A DNA stretch of 62,948 bases from Paracoccus aestuariivivens (lineage in GTDB: Bacteria > Pseudomonadota > Alphaproteobacteria > Rhodobacterales > Rhodobacteraceae), in assembly GCF_009711225.1 (NCBI RefSeq), contig NZ_WMIE01000020.1:1-62948 (forward strand), read 5' to 3'. This document shows, piece by piece, positions 43,294 to 52,365 of this stretch; the stretch's first letter is position 1; every line of letters begins with the position of its first letter. The translations under genes and the position numbers were made by a program. The notes below the pieces were generated by a model that saw only the letters and a program-made list of their open reading frames with translations, did no database searches and was not told the origin of the DNA.

Positions 43294-43323
43294 CTTGCCG
43301 CGTGCTGACCACAGCCGCGCAAG
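43294..43323 (+). promoter_or_regulatory. Stem-loop downstream of Cys-rich leader
   Basis: CTTGC, GCG and GCTG (43294-43307) pair with CAGC, CGC and GCAAG (43312-43323) with two single-base bulges and an ACCA loop, about 12 base pairs in all. No U-run follows. Its position just past the leader stop suggests a switch responsive to leader translation, by Rho access or RNA folding. Confidence 0.45.
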
Positions 43324-43415
43324 GCCGCAGACCCCTACATCGCCAATCTGACTGAAATTCCGCGGCCCATAGGCAGGACCGCGCCGGATTTCTGATACGC
43401 CAAAAGGATCACCTG

Positions 43416-44327
43416 ATGACCCGTCACGAGACTTTTCCTGCCGCCATCGCGGCGCAGGACATTCTTCCTGTCACCCCGCGCATCGGCGCGGAAATCCGCA
43501 ACATCCGGCTTGGAGGAGATCTGTCGCATGACAGCATCGCCGCGATCCAGACCTTGCTTTTGCGCCATAAGGTGCTGTTCTTCCGGGGACAGGATCATCT
43601 GGACGATGCTGACCAAGAAGCATTTGCAGAGCGCTTGGGCGATTTGGTTCCGCATCCCACTCAAGCCGTGGTGAAAGGCAGTTCGTCCATTCTTGAACTG
43701 GACTCAAGCCGGGGCGGCGGGCGCGCAGACCGCTGGCATACCGATGTCACGTTTGTCGAAGCCTATCCCAAAGCCTCGATCCTGCGCGGAGTCGCCATTC
43801 CCGAAGTCGGCGGCGATACGATCTGGGCCAACACTGTGACGGCCTATTCCGATCTGCCGGAACCCTTGCGGCAACTTGCGGACGGCCTGCGTGCGGTCCA
43901 CTCGAACGCCTATGATTACGCCGCCCATCGCCCCCGTGCCTCAGAACAGGACCGTAAGCATTACACCGAAGTGTTTGCCTCGGCGGTCTATGAGACCGAG
44001 CATCCGGTCGTCCGCGTGCATCCCGAAACCGGCGAGAAGCTTTTGCTGCTGGGCGGCTTTGTGCAGCGGATCGACGGGCTGCCGCAGTCGGACTCGCACA
44101 AGCTGATCGAGATCCTGCAATCCTATGTCATCGCTCCGGAAAACACCGTGCGTTGGCGCTGGCAGACTGGCGACGTGGTGATCTGGGACAACCGGGCGAC
44201 CCAGCATGTTGCCGTGAACGATTACGGCGACGCGCATCGCGTGGTGCGTCGGGTGACGCTGCATGGCGATATCCCCGTCGGCGTGGATGGCCGGACCAGC
44301 ACCGCGCTTGTGAAACCTGCGATCTGA
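43416..44327 (+). CDS. TauD/TfdA-type Fe(II)/2-oxoglutarate dioxygenase
   Basis: A 303-residue non-haem iron dioxygenase. The metal triad is His108-x-Asp110 (RWHTDVTF) and a distal His near 264 (ATQHVAVNDYG), with the 2-oxoglutarate-binding Arg shortly after in HRVVRR. Relatives release sulfite from taurine or cleave alkyl sulfate esters (AtsK). As first gene of an operon with a flavin monooxygenase and a sulfonate-type importer, it likely frees sulfur from an organosulfur compound; taurine itself is only one option. The leader region upstream carries a Cys-rich ORF. Confidence 0.9.
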   Translation: MTRHETFPAAIAAQDILPVTPRIGAEIRNIRLGGDLSHDSIAAIQTLLLRHKVLFFRGQDHLDDADQEAFAERLGDLVPHPTQAVVKGSSSILELDSSRGGGRADRWHTDVTFVEAYPKASILRGVAIPEVGGDTIWANTVTAYSDLPEPLRQLADGLRAVHSNAYDYAAHRPRASEQDRKHYTEVFASAVYETEHPVVRVHPETGEKLLLLGGFVQRIDGLPQSDSHKLIEILQSYVIAPENTVRWRWQTGDVVIWDNRATQHVAVNDYGDAHRVVRRVTLHGDIPVGVDGRTSTALVKPAI

Positions 44328-44338
44328 GGAGAGACGAC

Positions 44339-45691
44339 ATGACACGCAAGATAAGACTTGGCGCGTTCCTGCCCGGTGGCGGTCAGCATGTTGCATCATG
44401 GCGCCATCCCGACCAGCCCGCCGATGGGGCGGTCAGCTTTGCCTTCCACCTCCAGCTTGCCCAAGAAGCCGAGCGCGGGTTGTTCGACGCCTATTTTCTG
44501 GCGGACGGGCTGGCGACATCGACCGGCGGTCTGTCCGAGGGAGGACCGGCCCGTATCGCCGGACTTGAACCGGTCACGCTGTTCGCGGCGCTGGCACCGC
44601 TGACGCAGAACCTCGGCTTCATCGCCACGGCCTCGACCACCTATGAGGAGCCGTTCAACACCGCACGCAAATTCGCCTCGCTGGACCTGATCTCGGGCGG
44701 GCGGGCGGGCTGGAACGTGGTGACGACCGCGACCGAGGCAGCGGCGCGGAACTTCAATCTGGACCAGCAGCATCCGCATGCCTATCGCTATGCCCGTGCC
44801 GCCGAGCATGTCGAGGTTGTCAAGAAGCTGTGGGACAGTTTCGAGGATGACGTGTTCATCCGCGACAAGGAAAGCGGGCGCTTCCATGACCGCGACAAAG
44901 TCCACGCGACCGACCATGAGGGGCCACATTTCAAGGTCTCTGGACCGCTGAATGTCTCGCGTTCGCCGCAGGGCCATCCGGTCATCGTGCAGGCAGGTCA
45001 GTCCGAGGACGGGCGCACCCTTGCTGCCGCGACGGCTGAGGTCATCTTCACCGCACATCAACGGCTGGACACCGCGCAAGAGTTCTACCGCGATATCAAG
45101 TCCCGCGCGGCGGCTTTGGGTCGTGACCCAGCGCATATTCTGGTGATGCCCGGCGTCTCGCCATTTGTCGGCCGGACCGAGGCCGAGGCGCGCGAGAAAT
45201 ACGACCGCCTGACCGCGTTGATCCAGCCCCAGGACGGAGTCGGCTTGCTGAACCAGTTGACGGGCGGCACGCTGGATCTGCGCGGCTATGATCTTGACGG
45301 CCCGTTGCCGCCAGCACCACCGACCGAGGGGATGAAGTCGCGTCAGGCTCTGATCCGGCAGATTGCCGACGAGAACAACTTCTCGATCCGGCAGTTGTAT
45401 CAATGGGTCGCGTCGGCTCGCGGGCATTTCACCGTGGTCGGCAGCGCAACGCAGATCGCCGACACTTTGCAGGAATGGTTCGAGAACGAAGGCGCGGACG
45501 GCTTCAATATCCTGCCGCCATGGCTTCCGACCGGTTTGACCGATTTCGTCGATCTGGTCATCCCCGAATTGCAGCGCCGTGGATTGTTCCGGACCGCCTA
45601 TGAAGGCAGCACCCTGCGCGAAAATCTGGGCCTACCTTTCCCGATCAACCGACATGCCGCCTTGCGGGCGGCACGGCTTGCAGCGGAGTGA
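44339..45691 (+). CDS. LLM flavin-dependent monooxygenase (NtaA/SnaA/DszA group)
   Basis: A 450-residue luciferase-like monooxygenase using reduced FMN supplied by a separate reductase. Features are the N-terminal KIRLGAFLPGGGQH, the LDLISGGRAGWNVVT segment near 115-129 and EFWDxx-like EVVKKLWDSFEDD near 160, typical of the NtaA/SnaA/DszA branch. The ATG at 44339 is preceded by GAGGAGA; the earlier in-frame start lies within the dioxygenase gene. Located in an organosulfur operon, it probably cleaves C-S bonds of a sulfonate or sulfone, but nitrilotriacetate-like substrates share the fold. Confidence 0.88.
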   Translation: MTRKIRLGAFLPGGGQHVASWRHPDQPADGAVSFAFHLQLAQEAERGLFDAYFLADGLATSTGGLSEGGPARIAGLEPVTLFAALAPLTQNLGFIATASTTYEEPFNTARKFASLDLISGGRAGWNVVTTATEAAARNFNLDQQHPHAYRYARAAEHVEVVKKLWDSFEDDVFIRDKESGRFHDRDKVHATDHEGPHFKVSGPLNVSRSPQGHPVIVQAGQSEDGRTLAAATAEVIFTAHQRLDTAQEFYRDIKSRAAALGRDPAHILVMPGVSPFVGRTEAEAREKYDRLTALIQPQDGVGLLNQLTGGTLDLRGYDLDGPLPPAPPTEGMKSRQALIRQIADENNFSIRQLYQWVASARGHFTVVGSATQIADTLQEWFENEGADGFNILPPWLPTGLTDFVDLVIPELQRRGLFRTAYEGSTLRENLGLPFPINRHAALRAARLAAE

Positions 45692-45696
45692 ACGCC

Positions 45697-46512
45697 ATGA
45701 GCATCGAAACTCTGGACCGTCCTGCGCCGCCGATCAGGGCCGTGCCCATGCGCGAACTGGCTGCGCGGTTTCTGTCGCGCTGGGGTCTGGTCGTCGGGTT
45801 CGTGGTCCTGTGGCAAGTAGTAAGCAGGGCGGGCTGGGTCAGTCCTGCGGTATTTCCGCCATTGGACAAGATTGCCGCCGCCCTATGGCAGGGCATCGCC
45901 AACGGCGCGCTGCTTGACGACATCGCGATCAGTCTAAGTCGGGCAGGTACCGCTTTTCTTGCCGCCGTGGCGCTTGGCATTCCGTTGGGTCTAGCGATGG
46001 GACAGTTGCCCGCAGTCGAACGCGCATTGGACCCCCTTCTGCAATTCTTCCGGCAGACCTCGGCCTTGGCGCTTTATCCGGTCTTCATCCTGCTTCTGGG
46101 ACTGGGCGAGGCGTCAAAGGTCTTCGTGATCTTCTGGGCCACATTGTTCCCGATCCTTCTCGCCACCATCGGGGGGGTGAAAGAGGTCGACCGCAAGCTA
46201 ATCGAAATGGCGCGCAGCTACGGTGCGAACCATCTGCAGGTCTTCCGGCGCGTGATCCTGCCAGCATCGGTTCCTGCGATCTTTGTCGGCCTGCGCCTGT
46301 CCGCGACCACCGCGCTATTACTGCTGATCGCGGCCGAGATGATCGGCGCGAACAAGGGCGTCGGATTTCAGGTGATGAACGCCCAATACAACTTCCAGAT
46401 TCCGCTGATGTTCGCTGCGATCTTCCTGTTGGCCTTCCTTGGGCTAGCCGCGAACGGGGTGCTGGTCGTGCTGCAACGCAGGCTGTGCCGCTGGTCCGCT
46501 TCCGACCGCTGA
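45697..46512 (+). CDS. ABC permease, SsuC/TauC type
   Basis: A 271-residue inner-membrane permease with about six helices. The coupling motif is EMARSYGANHLQVFRRVILPASVPAIF near 165-190 (read in two parts), with its EA-type loop. Family is the nitrate/sulfonate/taurine importer group. The ATG at 45697 with GGAG nine bases upstream is chosen; a GTG at 45688 overlapping the monooxygenase stop is possible. Order permease-binding protein-ATPase follows. Confidence 0.9.
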   Translation: MSIETLDRPAPPIRAVPMRELAARFLSRWGLVVGFVVLWQVVSRAGWVSPAVFPPLDKIAAALWQGIANGALLDDIAISLSRAGTAFLAAVALGIPLGLAMGQLPAVERALDPLLQFFRQTSALALYPVFILLLGLGEASKVFVIFWATLFPILLATIGGVKEVDRKLIEMARSYGANHLQVFRRVILPASVPAIFVGLRLSATTALLLLIAAEMIGANKGVGFQVMNAQYNFQIPLMFAAIFLLAFLGLAANGVLVVLQRRLCRWSASDR

Positions 46513-46542
46513 ACAGCTTTCTCCCATCAAAGGACCAAAACC

Positions 46543-47511
46543 ATGAAACATATTCTGATTTCTCTCGCCGCCTCTACCGCACTGACCGTTCCGGCATGGG
46601 CCGATCAGGTGGTGATGCGCTATCTGCCCAGCCACGGAGGCGTCAGCGCCCATGAGTTGGCGCAGGAACTGGGCTATTTCGAAGGCACCGATGTCGTGAT
46701 CGAAAGCGTGGGCTATGCCTCGGGCGGGCCGGAATCGCTGATGGCGCTGGCCGGAGGCTCGGTCGATATCGGCAGCGCCGCCACGGCCGCCGTGCTGAAC
46801 TCGATCATTGGCGGCAATGAATTCGTTGCGGCCTATCCCACGAATGGCATCAACGATCAGGTGAAGTCGATCTTCTACGTGCTTGAAGACAGCCCGATCC
46901 ATAGCATCGAGGATATCCAGGGCAAGACGGTCGCCGTGAACACTTTGGGTGCGCATCTGGATTACACCGTGCGCGAGGCGCTGAACCAGAAAGGCCTGCC
47001 GCAGAACGCAGCCAATCTGGTCACGGTGCCGGGGCCGCAGCTCGAGCAGGTGTTGCGTTCGGAACAGGTCGATGTAGCGGCCTTCGGCTATTGGCAGACG
47101 ACATTCGAGGGTGCCGCGCGTCAGAACGGCGGGCTGCGTGCGGTCTTTGACGACACCGAAGTGTTGGGCGAAATCGCGGGCGGCTTTACAGTCCTGCGCA
47201 AGGACTGGGTGGCCGAGCATCCCGAGGCCGCCGAGGATTTCGTCAAGCAATCCGCCCGCGCGCTGGACTTCGCCCGCGACAACCCCGAGAAAACCCGCGA
47301 GATTCTGGCCAAAGTCCTTCAGGAACGCGGCGAAAATCCCGAGATCGCGCAATATTTCGCGGGCTATGGCGTCCGTCAGGGCGGGCTGGCCACCGATCGC
47401 GACATCCAGTTCTGGATCGACGTTCTTGAACGCGAGGGCAAGCTGACCAAGGGCCAACTCAGGGCCAGCGATATCCTGCTGGTCACGGGAACCGAGGTCG
47501 CCACGAAATGA
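46543..47511 (+). CDS. ABC substrate-binding protein, SsuA/TauA type
   Basis: A 322-residue periplasmic binding protein of the NMT1/SsuA-like group. A signal peptide covers about 1-20 (LAASTALTVPAWA). The mature protein has LAQELGYFEGTDVVIES near 39-55, ALAGGSVDIGSAATAAVLN near 67-85 and IQGKTVAVNTLGAHLDYTVR near 125-144, the standard layout for this cluster. Ligand is probably an aliphatic sulfonate given the operon. AAAGGA precedes the start. Confidence 0.9.
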   Translation: MKHILISLAASTALTVPAWADQVVMRYLPSHGGVSAHELAQELGYFEGTDVVIESVGYASGGPESLMALAGGSVDIGSAATAAVLNSIIGGNEFVAAYPTNGINDQVKSIFYVLEDSPIHSIEDIQGKTVAVNTLGAHLDYTVREALNQKGLPQNAANLVTVPGPQLEQVLRSEQVDVAAFGYWQTTFEGAARQNGGLRAVFDDTEVLGEIAGGFTVLRKDWVAEHPEAAEDFVKQSARALDFARDNPEKTREILAKVLQERGENPEIAQYFAGYGVRQGGLATDRDIQFWIDVLEREGKLTKGQLRASDILLVTGTEVATK

Positions 47512-48272
47512 GCACCATAACCGATACCCGTGGACAGGTGGCTTTGCGCCACTTGTCCAAAAGTTACAATCTGAACGGCCAGACCTTGCCCGTTCTGCGC
47601 AGCCTGTCGCTTGATATCCGTCCCAACGAGGCATTGGCCATTGTCGGCCCCAGCGGCTGCGGAAAAACCACGCTTCTGCGGCTATTGGCGGGGCTAGAAA
47701 AGGCAGATAGTGGCCAGATCCTGATCGACGGGATACCTGTCACCGGTGTCGGGACCGAGCGGGCGGTCATCTATCAGGAGCCACGGCTTCTTCCGTGGCT
47801 GACAGTACTGCAGAACGTGGCTTTTGGTCTGGAGCTGCGCGGCCTGTCCCGCGCCCAAGCGCAAGAACGGGCAGGGCGCTACATCCGCCTTGTCGGACTT
47901 GAAGATTTCCGGAACGCCTGGCCGCGTCAGCTTTCGGGGGGAATGGCGCAACGGGTTGGAATTGCCCGCGCCCTGACCGTCCAGCCCGAGATCCTGCTGC
48001 TCGACGAACCTTTCGGCGCGCTCGACGCCATGACCAAACTATCGATGCAAGAAGAACTCGCACGGATCTGGGGCGAAGAGGCCGTGACCATGGTCCTTGT
48101 GACCCATGATCTTGAGGAAGCGATCCTGCTGGCTGATCGGGTGCTGGTTCTGACAAATGACGGCACGCCTCCTTCGCTGGTTACGGTAGACCTACCCCGA
48201 CCGCGCGACCGGAACTCGGCCGATTTCGTCGCGATGCGCCGAATGCTGATGGGCAAGTTCGGCTTGCATTAA
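47508..48272 (+). CDS. ABC ATPase, SsuB/TauB type
   Basis: A 254-residue ATPase. Walker A GPSGCGKTT lies at about 47-55, signature LSGGMAQR at about 144-151 and Walker B ILLLDEPFGALDAMTK at about 163-178, followed by VTHDLEEA. The Q-loop YQEPRLLPW near 87 matches the sulfonate/nitrate group. It overlaps the binding-protein stop by ATGA and ends the operon. Confidence 0.93.
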   Translation: MSTITDTRGQVALRHLSKSYNLNGQTLPVLRSLSLDIRPNEALAIVGPSGCGKTTLLRLLAGLEKADSGQILIDGIPVTGVGTERAVIYQEPRLLPWLTVLQNVAFGLELRGLSRAQAQERAGRYIRLVGLEDFRNAWPRQLSGGMAQRVGIARALTVQPEILLLDEPFGALDAMTKLSMQEELARIWGEEAVTMVLVTHDLEEAILLADRVLVLTNDGTPPSLVTVDLPRPRDRNSADFVAMRRMLMGKFGLH

Positions 48273-48420
48273 CACCGTTCGCGGCTGGCATTCGCCTTTG
48301 GCCGTAGCGGTCGGCACGACAGGCCTTCCACAGCACCAATATCCAAGGCCTCGCGTTCCACGCGGGGCCTGCCTGCTTTACGCCGGTCCGCCATCGAAGC
48401 CACGACTTCGACAAACGTCG

Positions 48421-48846
48421 TCAAGCAGCGCCGTGATCGGCATGCAGGCAGCACTGGTGATTGCCCAGAACCTCGATGACCTTGCAATCCGAGATCGTGC
48501 CGTGGGCGCATTGCGCCAGCATACGCTCAAGCTCTAGCTGAAGGGACTGAAGGCGGGCGATGCGATCCCTGACCGATACGAGTTGCCGCCTTGCAATCAC
48601 ATCCGCCGCACCGCAGGGCATGTCGGGCCGATCCGAAAGACTTAGAAGTTCGCGGATATCATCAAGCGGAAAACCAAGATCGCGGGCGTGGCGGATGAAG
48701 GCCAGTCGTTCTTGGGATTTGACATCGTACTGCCTCTGGTTGCCGGCGCTGCGTCCGGCCTCGGGCAGAAGTCCGATCTGCTCGTAATAGCGGATGGTGG
48801 GGATCTTGACGCCGGTAGCGGCGCTTAACTTTCCGATGTTGAGCAT
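48421..48846 (-). CDS. MerR-family heavy-metal regulator (ZntR/CadR/PbrR-like)
   Basis: A 141-residue MerR-type activator. The winged HTH occupies residues 1-70 (IGKLSAATGV, TIRYYEQIGLL), followed by a dimerising helix and a metal loop. Cys78, Cys113 and Cys121 match the metal-sensing Cys positions of the ZntR branch, and the tail adds Cys132-Cys133 with His130, His135 and His138, which suggests Zn, Cd or Pb. It is transcribed divergently from the P-type ATPase, with a typical MerR operator between them. Confidence 0.92.
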   Translation of the reverse strand: MLNIGKLSAATGVKIPTIRYYEQIGLLPEAGRSAGNQRQYDVKSQERLAFIRHARDLGFPLDDIRELLSLSDRPDMPCGAADVIARRQLVSVRDRIARLQSLQLELERMLAQCAHGTISDCKVIEVLGNHQCCLHADHGAA

Positions 48847-48856
48847 GAGAAACCTC

Positions 48857-48887
48857 TTGAAGCTCTAGTTACTAGAGATCCTATGTT
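48857..48887 (+). promoter_or_regulatory. MerR-type promoter/operator
   Basis: TTGAAG (48857-48862) and TATGTT (48882-48887) are separated by 19 bases, the over-long spacer required for MerR-type activation. The spacer contains the perfect dyad CTCTAGT-T-ACTAGAG (48863-48877). It drives the ATPase gene starting at 48926. Confidence 0.88.
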
Positions 48888-48925
48888 CCCGACTCGATGA
48901 TGCAAAGACTATTCGGAGAGTGAAT

Positions 48926-51178
48926 ATGGCGGTTCAGACGACAACGCGGCGTGAATGGACAGTCACCGGCATGGACTGCGGATCGTGCACGGCAAAGGTG
49001 ACGCGCGCGGTCGAGCAACTGCCCGGGGTCAGTGACGTCAAGGTTGCCCTTATGGCGGAACGCCTTTCGCTGGAACTGGTGCCGGGGACGACCGAACCCG
49101 AAACGATCGAGCATATCATCCGCAAATTGGGTTTCGGGATCGCCGCAAAGGGGCGTGAGGCTCCGCGCAAGAAAACGTTCGTGCTGCCGGACGCAACCCC
49201 AATCGCGCCAGCCGGGGGCGAGACGGATAAACCCTTAGACTGTCCGGATGATAGCAGGCGCGAACCTGACGGGCATCTTCATGGCGATCCGTCGTCATCC
49301 GGCAATCCATGGCATCGGACCGATAAAGGACGGCTTGTTCTCTTGACCGGAGCCTTGCTCGCCACGGCTTGGGCAATCAAGTTCCTGACAGGGACCGGCG
49401 CGGGAAACGGGGCCTTTATCGCGGCTTGCCTGATCGGCACCGCGCCAATCGCGAAACGGGCCTTTGCAGCGCTGCGTATCGGACAGCCTTTTACCATCGA
49501 AGGGCTGATGACCATCGCGGCCATCGGCGCATTGATCATCGGCGCGGCCGAAGAGGCCGCACTGGTCGTCTTCCTGTTCGCAGTAGGCGAGGTTCTGGAA
49601 GGTGTTGCGACCGGAAAGGCCCGTCAGGGCATCCGCGCCTTGGCCGATCTCGTGCCCAAGACCGCCGTACTGGAAGCGGCAGGCCAAACGGTTGTCGTGC
49701 CCGCCGACACACTAGAAATCGGGCAGATCGTCCTTGTGCGTCCCGGCGACCGGATTCCGGCGGATGGTACGATCATCGAAGGAACGGGCGGTATCGACGA
49801 AAGCCCTGTGACCGGTGAAAGCCTGCCGCTGGCCCGCACGGTCGGCGACGAGGTGTTCGCAGGCTCGATCAATACCGAAGCCGCATTGCGTATCCGTGTC
49901 ACCCACACGCCAAGCGACAACACGATTGCCCGCATCATTCGGCTGGTCGAAGAGGCCGAGGAAGCCCGCGCGCCAACCGAGCGTTTCATCGAAAGATTTT
50001 CTCGCATCTATATGCCCGCTATCGTGGCGCTGTCGGCCCTTGTCATACTGGTGCCGCCGCTAGGCTTCGGTCAGGACTGGAGCATCTGGATTTATCGCGG
50101 TCTGGCGCTGCTGCTGATCGGTTGCCCTTGTGCGCTGGTGATTTCGGTCCCTGCGGCGATTGCCTCGGCCCTGTCGTCGGGGGCAAGGCGGGGGCTGTTG
50201 ATGAAGGGCGGTGCGGTGCTGGAACTCGCGGCCAGCGCCAAAGACGTTGCCTTTGACAAGACAGGAACCCTCACGCGCGGCAAGCTGGAGGTCACGGACA
50301 TCCTTCTGTCCGGCACCACTCAGGAAGCCGAACTTCTGGCCGTCGCGGCCAGCGTCGAGACAGGCTCCGGCCATCCTCTTGCTCGGGCGATCGTTCGCAG
50401 GGCTAAGGCAAATGGCGTGGCCGCAATATCGCCGCGTGAAGCGTCCGTCCTGCCCGGAAAAGGGGCTGTGGCAATCGTCAATGACGCGAAGGCTTTTGTG
50501 ACCTCGCCGTCCTATGCCGAAGAACTGGCTGGCATGGACATGACGATGAAGGGGCAGGTCGCATCGCTGCAAGAGCAGGGCAAGACTGTCGTCGCGGTCT
50601 TTCGGATCGGCCAGCCCCTTGGACTGATCGCGATGCGCGACGAGTTGCGCAGTGATGCGCCCGAGGCAATTCGGCAATTGCAGGCCTTGGGTCTAAGCAC
50701 CGTCATGTTGACCGGCGACAACCCCCGCACCGCCAAAGCGATCGCTGCAGGTCTGAACATGGAGTATCAGGCGGGAATGCTGCCCGGGGACAAGCTTGCA
50801 GCAATCCGGAATCTGCAAGCCAGCGGCAGCGTGATGATGATCGGAGACGGGATCAATGACGCGCCGGCCCTGAAGGCAGCCACTATCGGCGTGGCGATGG
50901 GATCGGGCACGGATGTGGCGCTAGAGACCGCGGATGCCGCGATCCTGCGTGACAAGGTGACCGATGCTGCGGCGATGATCCGTCTGGCACGGGCGACCAT
51001 GGGAAACATCCGCCAGAACGTGGCACTGGCGCTGGGACTGAAGGCCGTATTTCTGGTGACCTCGGTTCTGGGCATGACCGGCCTGTGGATCGCGATCCTT
51101 GCAGATACCGGCGCCACGGTTCTGGTCACCATGAATGCTTTGCGCCTTCTGACATTCGACCCAACGAAAGCGCGCTGA
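48926..51178 (+). CDS. zntA: Zn/Cd/Pb-exporting P1B-type ATPase
   Basis: A 750-residue heavy-metal P-type ATPase. The N-terminal HMA domain carries MDCGSC (Cys18, Cys21), followed by a His-rich linker (DGHLHG, PWHRTD) near 110-130. The membrane Cys-Pro-Cys is at about 400-402, the phosphorylated Asp at about 444 in DKTGTL, and the HP motif in GSGHPLARA near 485. Hinge GDGINDAPALK is near 640. The CPC with the C-terminal pattern fits the divalent (ZntA) branch, and the neighbouring regulator agrees. ATG at 48926 has GGAG seven bases before; a GTG six bases earlier is less likely. Confidence 0.92.
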   Translation: MAVQTTTRREWTVTGMDCGSCTAKVTRAVEQLPGVSDVKVALMAERLSLELVPGTTEPETIEHIIRKLGFGIAAKGREAPRKKTFVLPDATPIAPAGGETDKPLDCPDDSRREPDGHLHGDPSSSGNPWHRTDKGRLVLLTGALLATAWAIKFLTGTGAGNGAFIAACLIGTAPIAKRAFAALRIGQPFTIEGLMTIAAIGALIIGAAEEAALVVFLFAVGEVLEGVATGKARQGIRALADLVPKTAVLEAAGQTVVVPADTLEIGQIVLVRPGDRIPADGTIIEGTGGIDESPVTGESLPLARTVGDEVFAGSINTEAALRIRVTHTPSDNTIARIIRLVEEAEEARAPTERFIERFSRIYMPAIVALSALVILVPPLGFGQDWSIWIYRGLALLLIGCPCALVISVPAAIASALSSGARRGLLMKGGAVLELAASAKDVAFDKTGTLTRGKLEVTDILLSGTTQEAELLAVAASVETGSGHPLARAIVRRAKANGVAAISPREASVLPGKGAVAIVNDAKAFVTSPSYAEELAGMDMTMKGQVASLQEQGKTVVAVFRIGQPLGLIAMRDELRSDAPEAIRQLQALGLSTVMLTGDNPRTAKAIAAGLNMEYQAGMLPGDKLAAIRNLQASGSVMMIGDGINDAPALKAATIGVAMGSGTDVALETADAAILRDKVTDAAAMIRLARATMGNIRQNVALALGLKAVFLVTSVLGMTGLWIAILADTGATVLVTMNALRLLTFDPTKAR

Positions 51179-51282
51179 ACACTGTGGCGAGGCGGACGGG
51201 CAGTGGTTCGGCCTCGCCATGTACGTGGTTTTTGCCGGCAGTCAGACCATCCACGCGAACGGCCAAGGTAGCGGCCAATGGA

Positions 51283-52365
51283 TCAGCGCAAGCCATCGAA
51301 CAGGTTGACACCGATATTCATCGTCAGGCCGAAACTTGTTTCGTTATAGGCATCTATCGTGGACCTCCGTCGCTCGACAAAACCGCCGATCTCGAATTTC
51401 CCGACCGGAGTCGAGACGGATGCGCGGTTGATCCGGTCCTCGCGGGCAATGCCGAACAAATCCGCACCTCCGGTCCGTGCATGGCCAATTCCGACAGTGA
51501 CATCGCGGCCAAAGATCTCTCCGGTCCAGCCGGTATCGGCGGCATAAAGAACGGAGTTCTCCTTCTCGATCTTCTCGCCCGCCAACAGGCCCAGCCGGAA
51601 CAACCCGTGATCGTGGCTGAGTGTCGCAAGAGAAAGTTGCGCAAGTGATTTGCGGTAGTCCTTTGTGGCCGATTGTCCCAGAGACACCGCAAGCTGGTGC
51701 ATCCCGAAGGGACTTTCGAACAGCGCCCGTGGCCCCGTCGTCGCGGCAAGGGTCAGGTCTTCGCCGATGCTGTCGTTATCATAGATCCCCGTCAGGCAAC
51801 TGTCCCACCACGTCCAGTCAGCGACGGGCTGTTCGGCGCAGATGCGGGCATTCGCGGCGACGTGATGGTAGCCGTAATGCGGTTCTAGTTCGAACGTGTA
51901 CGAACTGGCGACTGTCACCCGCGCCGCCGGCGCGTAGGAAAAGCTCCACCAGCGGGAATATTGCAATCCGGCCAGAATCGAGGATTTGGCCTGATCCTCT
52001 TCGGCGATACGGAAACGCAGCCCGCCCAACGTGATGTGATCCGAAGGGATGCCGTCATTCACGTTGTTGTCGTGACGGACGACCGGCGTCAGAGCGTGGC
52101 CCGACGCGATTGGTTGGAACCGGCGACCATCACCGCCATGTCGAAAGCCTTGCCGACCAAGCAGCGCCTGTCCCATTGGCGACACCTTCCGCTCGGTCCG
52201 GCTCAATGTAAATAGCGCAAGGTCAGCCATGCCCGCATCCAGCGCATAACGCAGATCCTGCGCATCGCCGACTGTAGGAGCGGTGATTGCAATAGCTGCG
52301 GCCGCGATCAAATGACGGGGGTCGCATATGCGACGCCCGCCCGATTTGCCTTTAGTCCCTGTCAC
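51283..52365 (-). CDS. Outer-membrane beta-barrel, Slam-like (TPR-less) candidate
   Basis: A 360-residue protein with a signal peptide at about 1-35 (basic start, Ala-rich core, GDAQ junction), then alternating strand-like sequence to the C-terminus. Stretches such as PVVRHDNNVNDG near 92 and the long barrel that follows resemble the DUF560 barrel of Slam proteins, which move surface lipoproteins across the outer membrane. The usual N-terminal TPR domain is not seen. The gene overlaps by 14 bases with an upstream gene for a TbpB-like lipoprotein, which fits a translocon-substrate pair. The assignment is by pattern only; another barrel family is possible. Confidence 0.6.
   Translation of the reverse strand: MTGTKGKSGGRRICDPRHLIAAAAIAITAPTVGDAQDLRYALDAGMADLALFTLSRTERKVSPMGQALLGRQGFRHGGDGRRFQPIASGHALTPVVRHDNNVNDGIPSDHITLGGLRFRIAEEDQAKSSILAGLQYSRWWSFSYAPAARVTVASSYTFELEPHYGYHHVAANARICAEQPVADWTWWDSCLTGIYDNDSIGEDLTLAATTGPRALFESPFGMHQLAVSLGQSATKDYRKSLAQLSLATLSHDHGLFRLGLLAGEKIEKENSVLYAADTGWTGEIFGRDVTVGIGHARTGGADLFGIAREDRINRASVSTPVGKFEIGGFVERRRSTIDAYNETSFGLTMNIGVNLFDGLR

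Noticed and set aside
43042..43308. 88-codon frame overlapping the Cys-rich leader
   Set aside because: Different frame, weak start context, no motif; the 26-codon frame has the proper SD and unusual composition.
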